In this document: piece by piece, positions 55,235 to 64,000 of the stretch | How positions within the stretch are numbered: the first letter of the stretch is position 1 | Layout of the letters: the number at the start of each line of letters is the position of its first letter | Assembly (NCBI GenBank): GCA_034231615.1 | Contig: CM067298.1 | Span: forward strand, 7,006,140-7,070,139 | Source: Meghimatium bilineatum | Lineage: Eukaryota > Mollusca > Gastropoda > Stylommatophora > Philomycidae | DNA length: 64,000 bases | Reading direction: 5' to 3' | Translations under genes and position numbers: made by a program | The notes under the pieces: generated by a model | Database searches by the model: none | What the model was told of the DNA's origin: nothing | The model's input: only the letters and a program-made list of their open reading frames with translations

Positions 55235-55915
55235 ATTGATCGTAAACAGATCAACAATTGGCCGTACACCGATCAAAAATTGGTTGTAAACAAAACCCAA
55301 AATTGGTCTTAAACAAGATCAAAAATTGGTCGTAAACAAGAAAGATCAAAATCTTTTCATAAACAAGAAAGACCAAAAATTATTCGTAAACAAGAAAAAC
55401 CAAAAATTGATAGTAAACAAGACCAAAAATTGATAGTAAACAAGACCAAAAATTGGTAGTAAACAAGATCAAAAATTGATAGTAAACAAGATCAAAAATT
55501 GGTAGTAAACAAGATCAAAAATTGATAGTAAACAAGATCAAAAATTGGTAGTAAACAAGCCCAAAAATTGATAGTAAAGAAGTCCAAAAATTGGTAGTAA
55601 AAAAGCCCAAAAATTGATAGTAAAGAAGACCAAAAATTGGTAGTAAACAAGACCAAAAATTGATAGTAAACAAGACCAAAAATTGGTAGTAAACAAGATC
55701 AAAAATTGATAGTAAACAAGACCAAAAATTGGTATTAAACAAGCCCAAAAATTGATAGTAAACAAGACCACAAATTGGTAGTAAACAAGATCAAAAATTG
55801 ATAGTAAACAAGACCAAAAATTGGTAGTAAACAAGATCAAAAATTGATAGTAAACAAGCCCAAAAATTGATAGTAAACAAAACCACAAATTGGTAGTAAA
55901 CAAGATCAAAAATTC
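55235..55915. repeat. 23-bp array with 46-bp higher-order pattern, ~29 copies
   Basis: The unit is AAGATCAAAAATTGATAGTA followed by AAC. Units with TTGATAG and TTGGTAG alternate for most of 55400-55860, with GATC and GACC also tracking, giving a 46-bp period. The left edge is degenerate. Confidence 0.95.
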
Positions 55916-56035
55916 GTCGTATATCATATTCAGGACGTAGCTATCAACCCAACACTTTTTGACTGTAGTGATTTTATAGGCATTATAAATACGTTCAGTA
56001 GTATTCCATTGCATTGTAAACGGGTCGAATGCAAA
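55915..56035 (+). repeat. Dispersed ~120-bp repeat, copy 2 (see 12055)
   Basis: TATTCAGGACGTAGCTATCA, ACTGTAGTGATTTTATAGG and ATAAATACGTTCAGTAGT. It starts at the array edge. Confidence 0.75.
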
Positions 56036-56039
56036 TGTG

Positions 56040-56400
56040 ACCGTGACAGACGCGTTATCGACGACTATGCCACAGAGCTAGACAACCTTGAGATGATGTG
56101 GATAAAAATGGTTGCAATAAAACATGAAGGACTGACTATAAGTCTTTTTCGTGAAAAATAACAGGATAATTAAACATCAGATCAAAGTAAATGGAAATGT
56201 ATTAAAGTTAGAAAAATCAATTCAGTTACTTAACAATCTTTTAAAGAGAGGATGGGAAATAGAAAACTGAAAATAATCGATTTGTCTACACTTAGTGCCA
56301 TCCTATATGTCTTCAGTTCAGTTTTTCATGTTATTTTTATCGTCAGGGCAGATTTGAGTGAATTTACTAGTTTTGTGATTTTTAGTAAATTAACATGTCT
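56040..56400. other. Spacer, nothing recognised
   Basis: AT-rich with no ORF or repeat between the dispersed repeat and the 37-bp array. Confidence 0.45.
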
Positions 56401-56404
56401 ATTT

Positions 56405-58087
56405 CCTTAAAACATTCCAGCTTGACATCTGAGAGTTTCCCTTAAAACATTACATCTTGACATCTGAGAACTGCCTCCTTAAAACATTCCAGCTTGACAT
56501 CTGAGAGTTTCCCTTAAAACATTACATCTTGACATCTGAGAACTGCCTCCTTAAAACATTCCAGCTTGACATCTGAGAGTTTCCCTTAAAACATTACATC
56601 TTGACATCTGAGAACTGCCTCCTTAAAACATTCCAGCTTGACATCTGAGAACAGCCTCCTTAAAACATCCCAGCTTGACATCTGAGAGCAGCCTCCTTAA
56701 AACATCCCAGCTTGACATCTGAGAACTGCCTCCTTAAAACATTACATCTTGACATCTGAGAACTGCCTCCTTAAAACATTCCAGCTTGACATCTGAGAAC
56801 AGCCTCCTTAAAACATCCCAGCTTGACATCTGAGAGCAGCCTCCTTAAAACATTCCAGCTTGACATCTGAGAACAGTTCCCTTAAAACATCCCAGCTTGA
56901 CATCTGAGAACAGTTCCCTTAAAACATCCCAGCTTGACATCTGAGAACAGTTCCCTTAAAACATCCCAGCTTGACGTCTGAGAACAGTTCCCTTAAAACA
57001 TCCCAGCTTGACATCTGAGAACAGTTCCCTTAAAACATCCCAGCTTGACATCTGAGAACAGTTCCCTTAAAACATCCCAGCTTGACATCTGAGAACAGTT
57101 CCCTTAAAACATCCCAGCTTGACATCTGAGAACAGTTCCCTTAAAACATCCCAACTTGACATCTGAGAGCAGCCTCCTTAAAACATTCCAGCTTGACATC
57201 TGAGAACAGTTCCCTTAAAACATCCCAGCTTGACATCTGAGAACAGTTCCCTTTAAGCATTCCAGCTTGACATCTGAGAACAGTTCCCTTAAAACATCCC
57301 AGCTTGACATCTGAGAACAGTTCCCTTACAACATCCCAGCTTGACATCTGAGAACAGTTCCCTTAAAACATCCCAGCTTGACATCTGAGAACAGTTCCCT
57401 TACAACATCCCAGCTTGACATCTGAGAACAGTTCCCTTAAAACATCCCAGCTTGACATCTGAGAACAGTTCCCTTACAACATCCCAGCTTGACATCTGAG
57501 AACAGTTCCCTTACAACATCCCAGCTTGACATCTGAGAACAGTTCCCTTACAACATCCCAGCTTGACATCTGAGAAGTTCCCTTAAAACATCCCAGCTTG
57601 ACATCTGAGAACAGTTCCCTTACAACATCCCAGCTTGACATCTGAGAACAGTTCCCTTTAAGCATTCCAGCTTGACATCTGAGAACAGTTCCCTTAAAAC
57701 ATCCCAGCTTGACATCTGAGAACAGTTCCCTTACAACATCCCAGCTTGACATCTGAGAACAGTTCCCTTAAAACATCCCAGCTTGACATCTGAGAACAGT
57801 TCCCTTACAACATCCCAGCTTGACATCTGAGAACAGTTCCCTTAAAACATCCCAGCTTGACATCTGAGAACAGTTCCCTTACAACATCCCAGCTTGACAT
57901 CTGAGAACAGTTCCCTTACAACATCCCAGCTTGACATCTGAGAACAGTTCCCTTACAACATCCCAGCTTGACATCTGAGAACAGTTCCCTTACAACATCC
58001 CAGCTTGACATCTGAGAGCAGCCTCCTTACAACATCCCAGCTTGACATCTGAGAGCAGCCTCCTTACAACATCCCAGCTTGACATTA
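56405..58087. repeat. 37-bp tandem array, ~45 copies, with variant domains
   Basis: The unit contains AACATCCCAGCTTGACATCT and GAGAACAGTTCCCTTAA. Domain structure is visible: the left third uses ACTGCCTCC / TTACATCTT units alternating with GAGTTTCCC, the middle uses AAAACATCCC units, and the right uses ACAACATCCC. Near-identical ~330-bp blocks recur (57140-57350 and 57470-57750), indicating block amplification. Confidence 0.97.
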
Positions 58088-58089
58088 AT

Positions 58090-58630
58090 ATGCCCTATCA
58101 TATAAATTATTTATTAGTTTTAGCAGTCCACCACAGGTGGGCATTTATGTTGTTGATCTCTTTGCTGCATGCGTGATTGAATGACAACCTACTGAACATA
58201 CTTGTATTTCCTATACAATCGCTATAATATTAAAATGGGGATATCTACGCCCGAAATTGGATATACTATCCACTGTTCTGGATCCCAAGTTTATGTAGCA
58301 AGAAAGCAACTATCGCATCACTATGCTCCACTTGCAGCAGTAAACTTTAGTTATGTAGTATTACAATATGTCCTAACACCATACTGCACACTTATTCATC
58401 ATAAGTCATAATGTGTATGAAGAATTTGAAAACCGACGTATATTTTTTGTTTGTTGATAGAATCAGGAACTGGTAGGCAGCCTGCATCTGCCAGCAATAC
58501 CCTTTAGATGAAATAATGGTTTGTCTTTAAGTGAATATAGTGTGGCTATCTTTGATACTATACCTGTGTCATAGTTAACAGCTTAGCTGTGATAGATGTG
58601 CCTTCATTCACATTGAATGTATTCAGTCAC
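58090..58630. other. Intergenic DNA, nothing recognised
   Basis: A 69-residue frame (58202-58411) without motif. Confidence 0.4.
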
Positions 58631-58634
58631 ACGC

Positions 58635-58815
58635 ATCTGGATATGGTAATCTCGTTATAGCAACTTGGTCCGGACCGACAAAATATGTATGTAATAACAG
58701 AAATAAGCTGTATACAGTACAAACAATATAGAATAAATATAATTGGGAATGTTGAAAACTGTTGTTATATAGGGAAATATGTTATAATAGAATATAGTGT
58801 TTCCTCTATATACAT
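58635..58815 (+). mobile_element. Pogo/Tc1-like MITE, family C, copy 4
   Basis: CGTTATAGCAACTTGGTCCG, AAAATATGTATGTAATAACA, ACAAACAATATAGAATAAAT and GTTGTTATATAGGGAAATAT align closely with 21470-21610 and, inverted, with 8000-8170. Confidence 0.6.
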
Positions 58816-58834
58816 ACATCTAGAAGTATATTTT

Positions 58835-59000
58835 TCAGTCAGACTTGATTCGCTATATTGTTCAATCAGAGTTGATTCGCTATAACGTTCAGTCAGACTT
58901 TATTCGCTATATCGTTCAGTCAGACTTGATTCGCTATATCGTTCAGTAAGACTTGATTCGCTATATCTTTTAATCAGACTTGATTCGCTGTATCGTTTTA
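58835..59000. repeat. 27-bp tandem array, ~6 copies
   Basis: The unit is CAGTCAGACTTGATTCGCTA followed by TATCGTT. It begins ~20 bp after the MITE copy at 58635. Confidence 0.94.
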
Positions 59001-59099
59001 CATTGTTCTCTCATTAGAGTACCCTCTTTTTGTCAACAAACTGTCACGATTCCAGCCCCCCCCCCCGCTTACTTTTGTTGAAATCATCCTCTTCCTCTT

Positions 59100-60390
59100 T
59101 AGATGGTTGAGCAAAAAGAGTTCAAAAGCACTACACAATGTATTCAAGATTATGATGACCTTCGACATGCAGCAATGGTTACTTTTTTTGCTTCTGCAAG
59201 TAGTGGTGCTATCTGTCATAGATTATGGCCTCGGTCTACTAACTTTGTCACAGACGCAAGTAGATAGATTAGAAAAAGTCCAAAATGAGGTAATGCGAGT
59301 GTTACTGTGATGTACTAGATACACCCATCTCTGTTATGAGATTTCTGCTTGATCTCTCCAGCATTAGAGTGCGACATTAGGTAGCACAAGTTAGGTGGTA
59401 CCTTACAGTGATAGAATAAAACAACCACTCATTACACCAACGTCTAGATGAGTCAAAGGGAAAATGAATCAAGCGTGGCAGATCATGGATGGCAGAGGCC
59501 GAAGACGCAATGCGAATAGTATGTGAATTGGAAGAAATAGGAAAGGGCAGTGAATGGGTGGAGGTAGACACTGAGAAGAAATCACTGACTAAAGTAATAA
59601 TACAACTAGATACAGCGTGTCGAAAATGGACGGACGTCAGGGCTCAGGATACAGTGCACGAACTCGCCCGACTACACTTGAAACCACAAGAAATAATTAT
59701 ATACACAGATGGCTCCGTTAACCTAAACACAAATAAAAGCGGTTGGGGTTTAGTTGCCTCCAGAAACGGCGTGAAGTTGGGTGAGAAATCTTCAGCACAT
59801 TCTACTGTCACATCGAGCATGAGGATGTAGATAGAGGGAGTTACAGCAGCGCTTAATTGGTTGATAAATGATACATCAACACACTCGGTAATACTCACAG
59901 ACTCTCAAAGTATGCTGCGCAAGATATAAAAGTTCATGCTAAGAAAAGAATGGTGGGACTTATTGAACAACTCAGTTGTACAGAGCATGACATGGATATA
60001 CTGCCCTGGTCATGCTGGGGTCAGAGGAAACGAGAGAGCCGACTTATTGGCAGGCAATGCGGCGATAGACGGCACATTGCTGAGAAGAGATAAAGCAGAT
60101 TTAATAAAGGCAGTAATAAATTCATTTCAAGATGCAGATGATGTCTATGAGGTTGAGAACGTAAACATACAGAGAATGTTAGAAATGGGAGTATTCAGAG
60201 GTGAGGGGAGGAAAAGTAAAATTTTTGGAAAGTCCCGAAGATCACACAATCAACACCTGACCAGGACTCTTGAGTCTAAATACACTGGAATGGCTGCTAG
60301 AGCGGAGGACGGAGCACTTATGGGAATATCCCGCGTGTCGTGAAGCCAGTTTCTAATGAAGAATTCAGGTTTATAGAAAATAGTGTCACA
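59100..60390 (+). pseudogene. LINE with nearly complete RNase H domain and 3' tail
   Basis: VIDYGLGLLTLSQTQVDRLE followed by KVQNEVMRVLL (59215-59310) is the post-RT region. RNase H follows: IIIYTDGSV (D, ~59705), IEGVTAALNWL (E, ~59835), VILTDSQSML (D, ~59900) and CPGHAGVRGNERADLLAG (H and D, ~60005-60055). All four D-E-D-D positions are present across frames joined through stops near 59828 and 59927. The C-terminal part runs to ~60343, and the 3' end CCAGTTTCTAATGAAGAAT matches 6297 and 33405. Inactive. Confidence 0.9.
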
Positions 60391-60394
60391 TTCA

Positions 60395-62540
60395 AGCAAG
60401 TTAAGTGATATATAGAACCGTTTTCTTTACTTCTACTTTTCTCAATCCCCCCCTCCCCACCTTTGTCAACAACTGTCAAATTCGTGTAGAGGCCATTCCC
60501 CTTTCCCATAATTGTTGACGTAATGTATGGACAGCTCCTTGGTAGGGGGGGGGGGGTAACCTGACTTGTACAAGCAATTAAACGACACGTGTCTACAGTT
60601 AACACCTCCTACGCACAAGTTATTAGAGAAAATTCTGTTCTCACCTTTTACCTATGGTTTTACCTGATCAATTTGATCGATTTGTCAACTGCATTAATGA
60701 AAGTACATATTTAATTGCTTGCATGCACAAATCTCTTACATACATTTTTCTTGTCTTTTAAGCTAGATATTTATGTAGTTCATTTCCAAATGCTTGTCGT
60801 GAAATAGAATTTAATATCTCAATAACATATGCGCTCAATGACATGATTTTTGTGACTCGCGGTTTTACATTTGCATGTACTAATATTTGTATGATTTAAA
60901 ATTCTGCACTTATCGCCGTCCCGTCCTCGTGCGTGCACACATCTCTTTTATTTATATCAGTGGCTAGGAGTCCATATAAGGATTGTAAGAGTTACATACT
61001 TAATCACAGCTGATTATATTTCTTACAAAGTAACCAAATGTAGTATAAAATTAGATCAGCATGAAGACATCTTAAAAGTGTTCACATCTTTTCAATATTA
61101 ATATTTGAGTAATAATCCAAATGCTTGTAGGGAAAAGAACGGAAAATGTGTTCCTTTTTATGAGAAGTAATGTTATTTTCTTATTTATAAAAGTATCTTC
61201 TTTCGCCGCTTAAAACTTGCCTTTATGCAATGAAACCGTCTGAATTGTCGCTAAATCAAGTTGTAGCGTAAATGATTGCGACTTAGTCTGACCGAGTTCG
61301 TAAATGCATGCTTTGTCACCTCGATGATGCGAATAAATTTCTCAATCCTGTGGTGTTTTTCGAGGAAGCGACGTTGACTTGTGGCATAATTGTAGCACAC
61401 GAGGAGATGAACATCCACATGTCGTAATGGAGCATGGGCGAGACAGCCCTAAAACGTTTAACATGTGGTGTGCCTAACCTTGAATTATGTGATCAGGCCA
61501 ATATTCATTGCCAAAGTCATAGTCAGAGGAACTACATAACGAAACATGCTGTAAAATACTGCAGTTCCTATGATATCAGAAGGATTCATATTACATCCAG
61601 ATGGAGCACTTCCACACTGCACCAATGACGTAAGAAACCACAGTTATCAACAATTTCCAGACATATGAATTATATTAAGTCCAATTGAATGACCACCAAG
61701 GTCACCAGAGTTGACGCCCTTAAATGTTTTTCAAAGGGGATACATAAAAACCTATGTCTCTCAAGAATTCGGATGCAGGGACTGGGTACTCTTCGGCCGC
61801 GAATAATTGACGTTTGTACATACTTCACACATCAGATGCTTCAAAACACATGTAGAGAGATAGGATATTATCTTGGCAATTTTTCTGCCTCTAGAGGTGC
61901 TCATATGAGATCTACTAAATCATATTGAGTTACTACTAAACTGTTATCGCTACCCGAAATTACAGAACAACAGATTTCTAGAAAGTAGAAATTATTGTGC
62001 TGTACGCGCGAATTGGTGCTAAATGTTGTGTTATGACGAATATTGACATTTACTGAGTAATCTTGTAATTTTACTTTAAAAAAAATAACAACTAAGTTGT
62101 TTTTCAAGCAAAATAATTTTCATCTGTGAACTAGTAACGTTTTAGTTTTCTGTCATATATATCAGTTCTGTATGTCATTTATGTAGCAGAAGTGGCACGC
62201 CACTCACCATATGCGATTTTATATATTCACGACATTTACGGAAACCCCCTTGGAACAATTTTCGCGTTTTGAGTATTTATTCTTATTAAGTACCTGACAC
62301 GTACGTGGTGTATATACACACACACACAACAACACATTGATTCTTGTATGGATGTCTTCTTACCATGGCTGACTTAAGTACCGACAACCATTTTCCAATG
62401 AGGTGGTTGCAGAGTTTCTACAACTGCACACCTCATTCCTACAGATCCATGTGGGAAAAGAGCAGCTGGGTAAGTTGTTAGTTTACTATAGGAACAGTGT
62501 AGCTATTTATATACTTAAGTTCCATTTAGTTTCTCTCAAA
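60395..62540. other. Longest array-free stretch; nothing recognised
   Basis: About 2.1 kb of AT-rich DNA with a 12-G run at 60545 and no tandem array or element. Frames of 60-95 residues have no motif. It could be unique intergenic or intronic DNA. Confidence 0.5.
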
Positions 62541-62544
62541 CCTA

Positions 62545-62770
62545 GTATCATCATCATCATGTGACATTCTTTTCAAAGCGTGGTCGTCCTTATGGATTAT
62601 CTGAACACTCTGGGCGAGTTGAGCTGCAGCAACTAGAGACATGTTTAAACAATCTGATATATCACTGCACCATCTTCGTCTTGGGTGCCCTCTTCCCCTG
62701 TTACCGATAACTCTGCCTTGATTCATTAATCTTTCCATGCTGGTATGTCTCATTATATGACACACCTCTC
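62545..62770 (-). pseudogene. LINE C-terminal tail fragment
   Basis: The minus frame 62526-62765 reads CHIMRHTSMERLMNQGRVIG, RGRGHPRRRWCSDISDCLNM, SLVAAAQLAQSV and HALKRMSHDDDD. It is the usual HxMRH, RRRW, D-I-x-D-x-L-N-M-S order, and the tail is a GAT triplet run (62550-62560). A C-run and an A-run (62770-62790) mark its truncated 5' side. Confidence 0.88.
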
Positions 62771-62774
62771 CCCC

Positions 62775-63165
62775 CCCCCAAAAAAAAAAAATAATAATTA
62801 AAAATTGGCTGAATTATGATTTTGCTACAAAGGGACAGAGATTTAATTATTGCTGGTATGTATATATTCATCATCCATGGCGACCATGTGACTAATTGAT
62901 TGACAGATAAGTTGTCAGCCAATCTCCAACTTTCCATAGTCGCCTACTAAGATCAGACCTGAAAGAAAACACTAGCACGATTATTTGCATCCTAAACTAA
63001 AACTTCAGGTTCCGGTTGCCACACAGGCGACACGCAGTAGATATCTTGATACATGAGTCCACTTGTACAAACAAATATGCTAGTTTAACTTATCTATCCA
63101 AGAAATTATCCATATGATTCAACTTGTACAGACATTATTCTAGTTTATCTTATCCATGAAAGTAT
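62775..63165. other. Intergenic DNA, nothing recognised
   Basis: No element seen beyond loose repeats of ACTTGTACAAACA / ACTTGTACAGACA at 63060-63180 leading into the next array. Confidence 0.45.
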
Positions 63166-63174
63166 TCACATGAG

Positions 63175-63252
63175 CCTACTTATACAAACATTACTCATAC
63201 AAACATTACTCATACAAACATTACTCATACAAACATTACTCATACAAACATG
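63175..63252. repeat. 15-bp tandem array, 5 copies
   Basis: The unit is CATACAAACATTACT. It grows out of the looser ACAAACAT words upstream. Confidence 0.93.
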
Positions 63253-63339
63253 TTTTTGCTGTTTGCGTACCATATTCTTCTTTCGTTTGTCTGGAACGTG
63301 CATATATCTAAAGTTTTGTTTCTTCTCTAACCTTGACTG

Positions 63340-63720
63340 TGTATTGGTAACTCGTAGACGGGTCCATAGAGTTTGTCTTTCATTGCTGTTTTCATACTCC
63401 TGGCATTCCTAAAGAAGGTTTTCTCCTGCTTGAGGTGCCTGTCCACAGTACACATGGCCATGTTGCCAATCTTGAACATTTGCATACATGTGGCTGCGAG
63501 TCAGTTGTGTCTTGTTCCAAGGTGTAGAACGACAACTTTGTCTGGTCTGCTCATAATTCGATGGTCATCATGTGTTGGAGTTGGCTTTCTAATTGCCGTG
63601 ATCATCTGTTTCCTTTAATGGCACGTTATTGGCACCTGGTTGATTATCAGCAGCTCCCTCCTTAGCCATCCTATCTGATTTCTCGTTTCCAGATATTCCA
63701 CAATGCAGTGATTAGTAGTT
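63340..63720 (-). pseudogene. LINE RNase H-end and C-terminal fragment
   Basis: From 63720 down: RNQIGWLRRELLIINQVPI-like text, RIMSRPDKVVVLHLGTRHNW, CMQMFKIGNMAMCTVDRHLK and KTFFRNARSMKTAMKDKLYG. It aligns with the LINE pattern R-L-R-x-G-H ... F-K-I-G-N-S ... C ... E-H-I-L-x-x-C that follows RNase H in several clades; most Cys/His positions are mutated. The rest of the element may extend to the window end. Confidence 0.75.
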
Positions 63721-63737
63721 TCAGAGAAGTTCATTAT

Positions 63738-63778
63738 ATATACAACCACATACAACCACATACAACCATATACAACCA
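63738..63778. repeat. ~10-bp tandem array, 4 copies
   Basis: ACATACAACC repeated four times with small variants. Confidence 0.9.
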
Positions 63779-64000
63779 GCTTTTATCCTGGCATTTCACA
63801 GGCATATAATCTTACACAGACGTGAACCTGCGCAGATGACATCTATACAGCTAGAAAATCACATCCATTATTGATTTCTGTGAGCTCTAGGTATCTGTTT
63901 CACTGGCACATTCTTTCATGTTAACCTCATCGACATTAATTGTCACATTAATTTCCGTAACGTGTTGTTGATAGTTTTATCTAGTTTTATTCTTGGTTTT

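Overview
The window looks like a piece of an invertebrate animal genome. It is AT-rich and intron-scale in spacing, has no bacterial gene packing, and is full of decayed non-LTR retrotransposon (LINE) tails, SINEs, small DNA-transposon derivatives and tandem repeats. The element types would fit a mollusc or another spiralian, but that is a guess from style and not from a diagnostic gene. I found no intact cellular protein-coding gene, no rRNA gene and no convincing functional tRNA. Almost all long open frames are translations of tandem repeats.

Layout. 0.7-2.3 kb holds a ~316-340 bp satellite followed by a very GC-rich patch. From 2.5 to 12 kb, short arrays alternate with MITE-like elements and LINE tails. 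The most striking is a LINE at 10.2-11.65 kb whose coding region has been expanded in frame by about 21 copies of a 14-codon unit. 12.9-14.4 kb is a 17-bp array and 18.5-20.85 kb a 22-bp array plus a pyrimidine-rich satellite. 22-25 kb carries two LINE tails, one with a SINE-like element inserted and flanked by a target-site duplication. 25-35.9 kb is a chain of arrays with LINE and RNase H fragments. 36.9-38.0 kb may be a solo LTR or a pol II promoter region. 38.3-43 kb holds more arrays. 43-49 kb is LINE and SINE rich. 49.6-51.3 kb is a 42-bp array with long open frames. 51.5-58.1 kb has LINE tails, a long-inverted-repeat MITE and two large arrays. 59.1-60.4 kb is the best preserved LINE segment (RNase H domain). 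60.4-64 kb is mostly unremarkable, with two more LINE fragments.

Main biological point. By hand I count close to 40 separate tandem arrays with largely unrelated units of 10-64 bp. Many start at, or within, transposable-element sequence: inside LINE coding regions (10.3, 11.3 and 30.1 kb), inside a hAT-like MITE (28.3 kb), or right next to LINE 3' ends (4.7, 9.25, 22.8, 25.1, 27.3, 42.9 kb). At least one LINE fragment (33.4 kb) instead lies inside an existing array. The region therefore looks like a record of continuing tandem amplification of transposon pieces rather than a gene system. Periods and copy numbers were counted by eye and are approximate at array edges.
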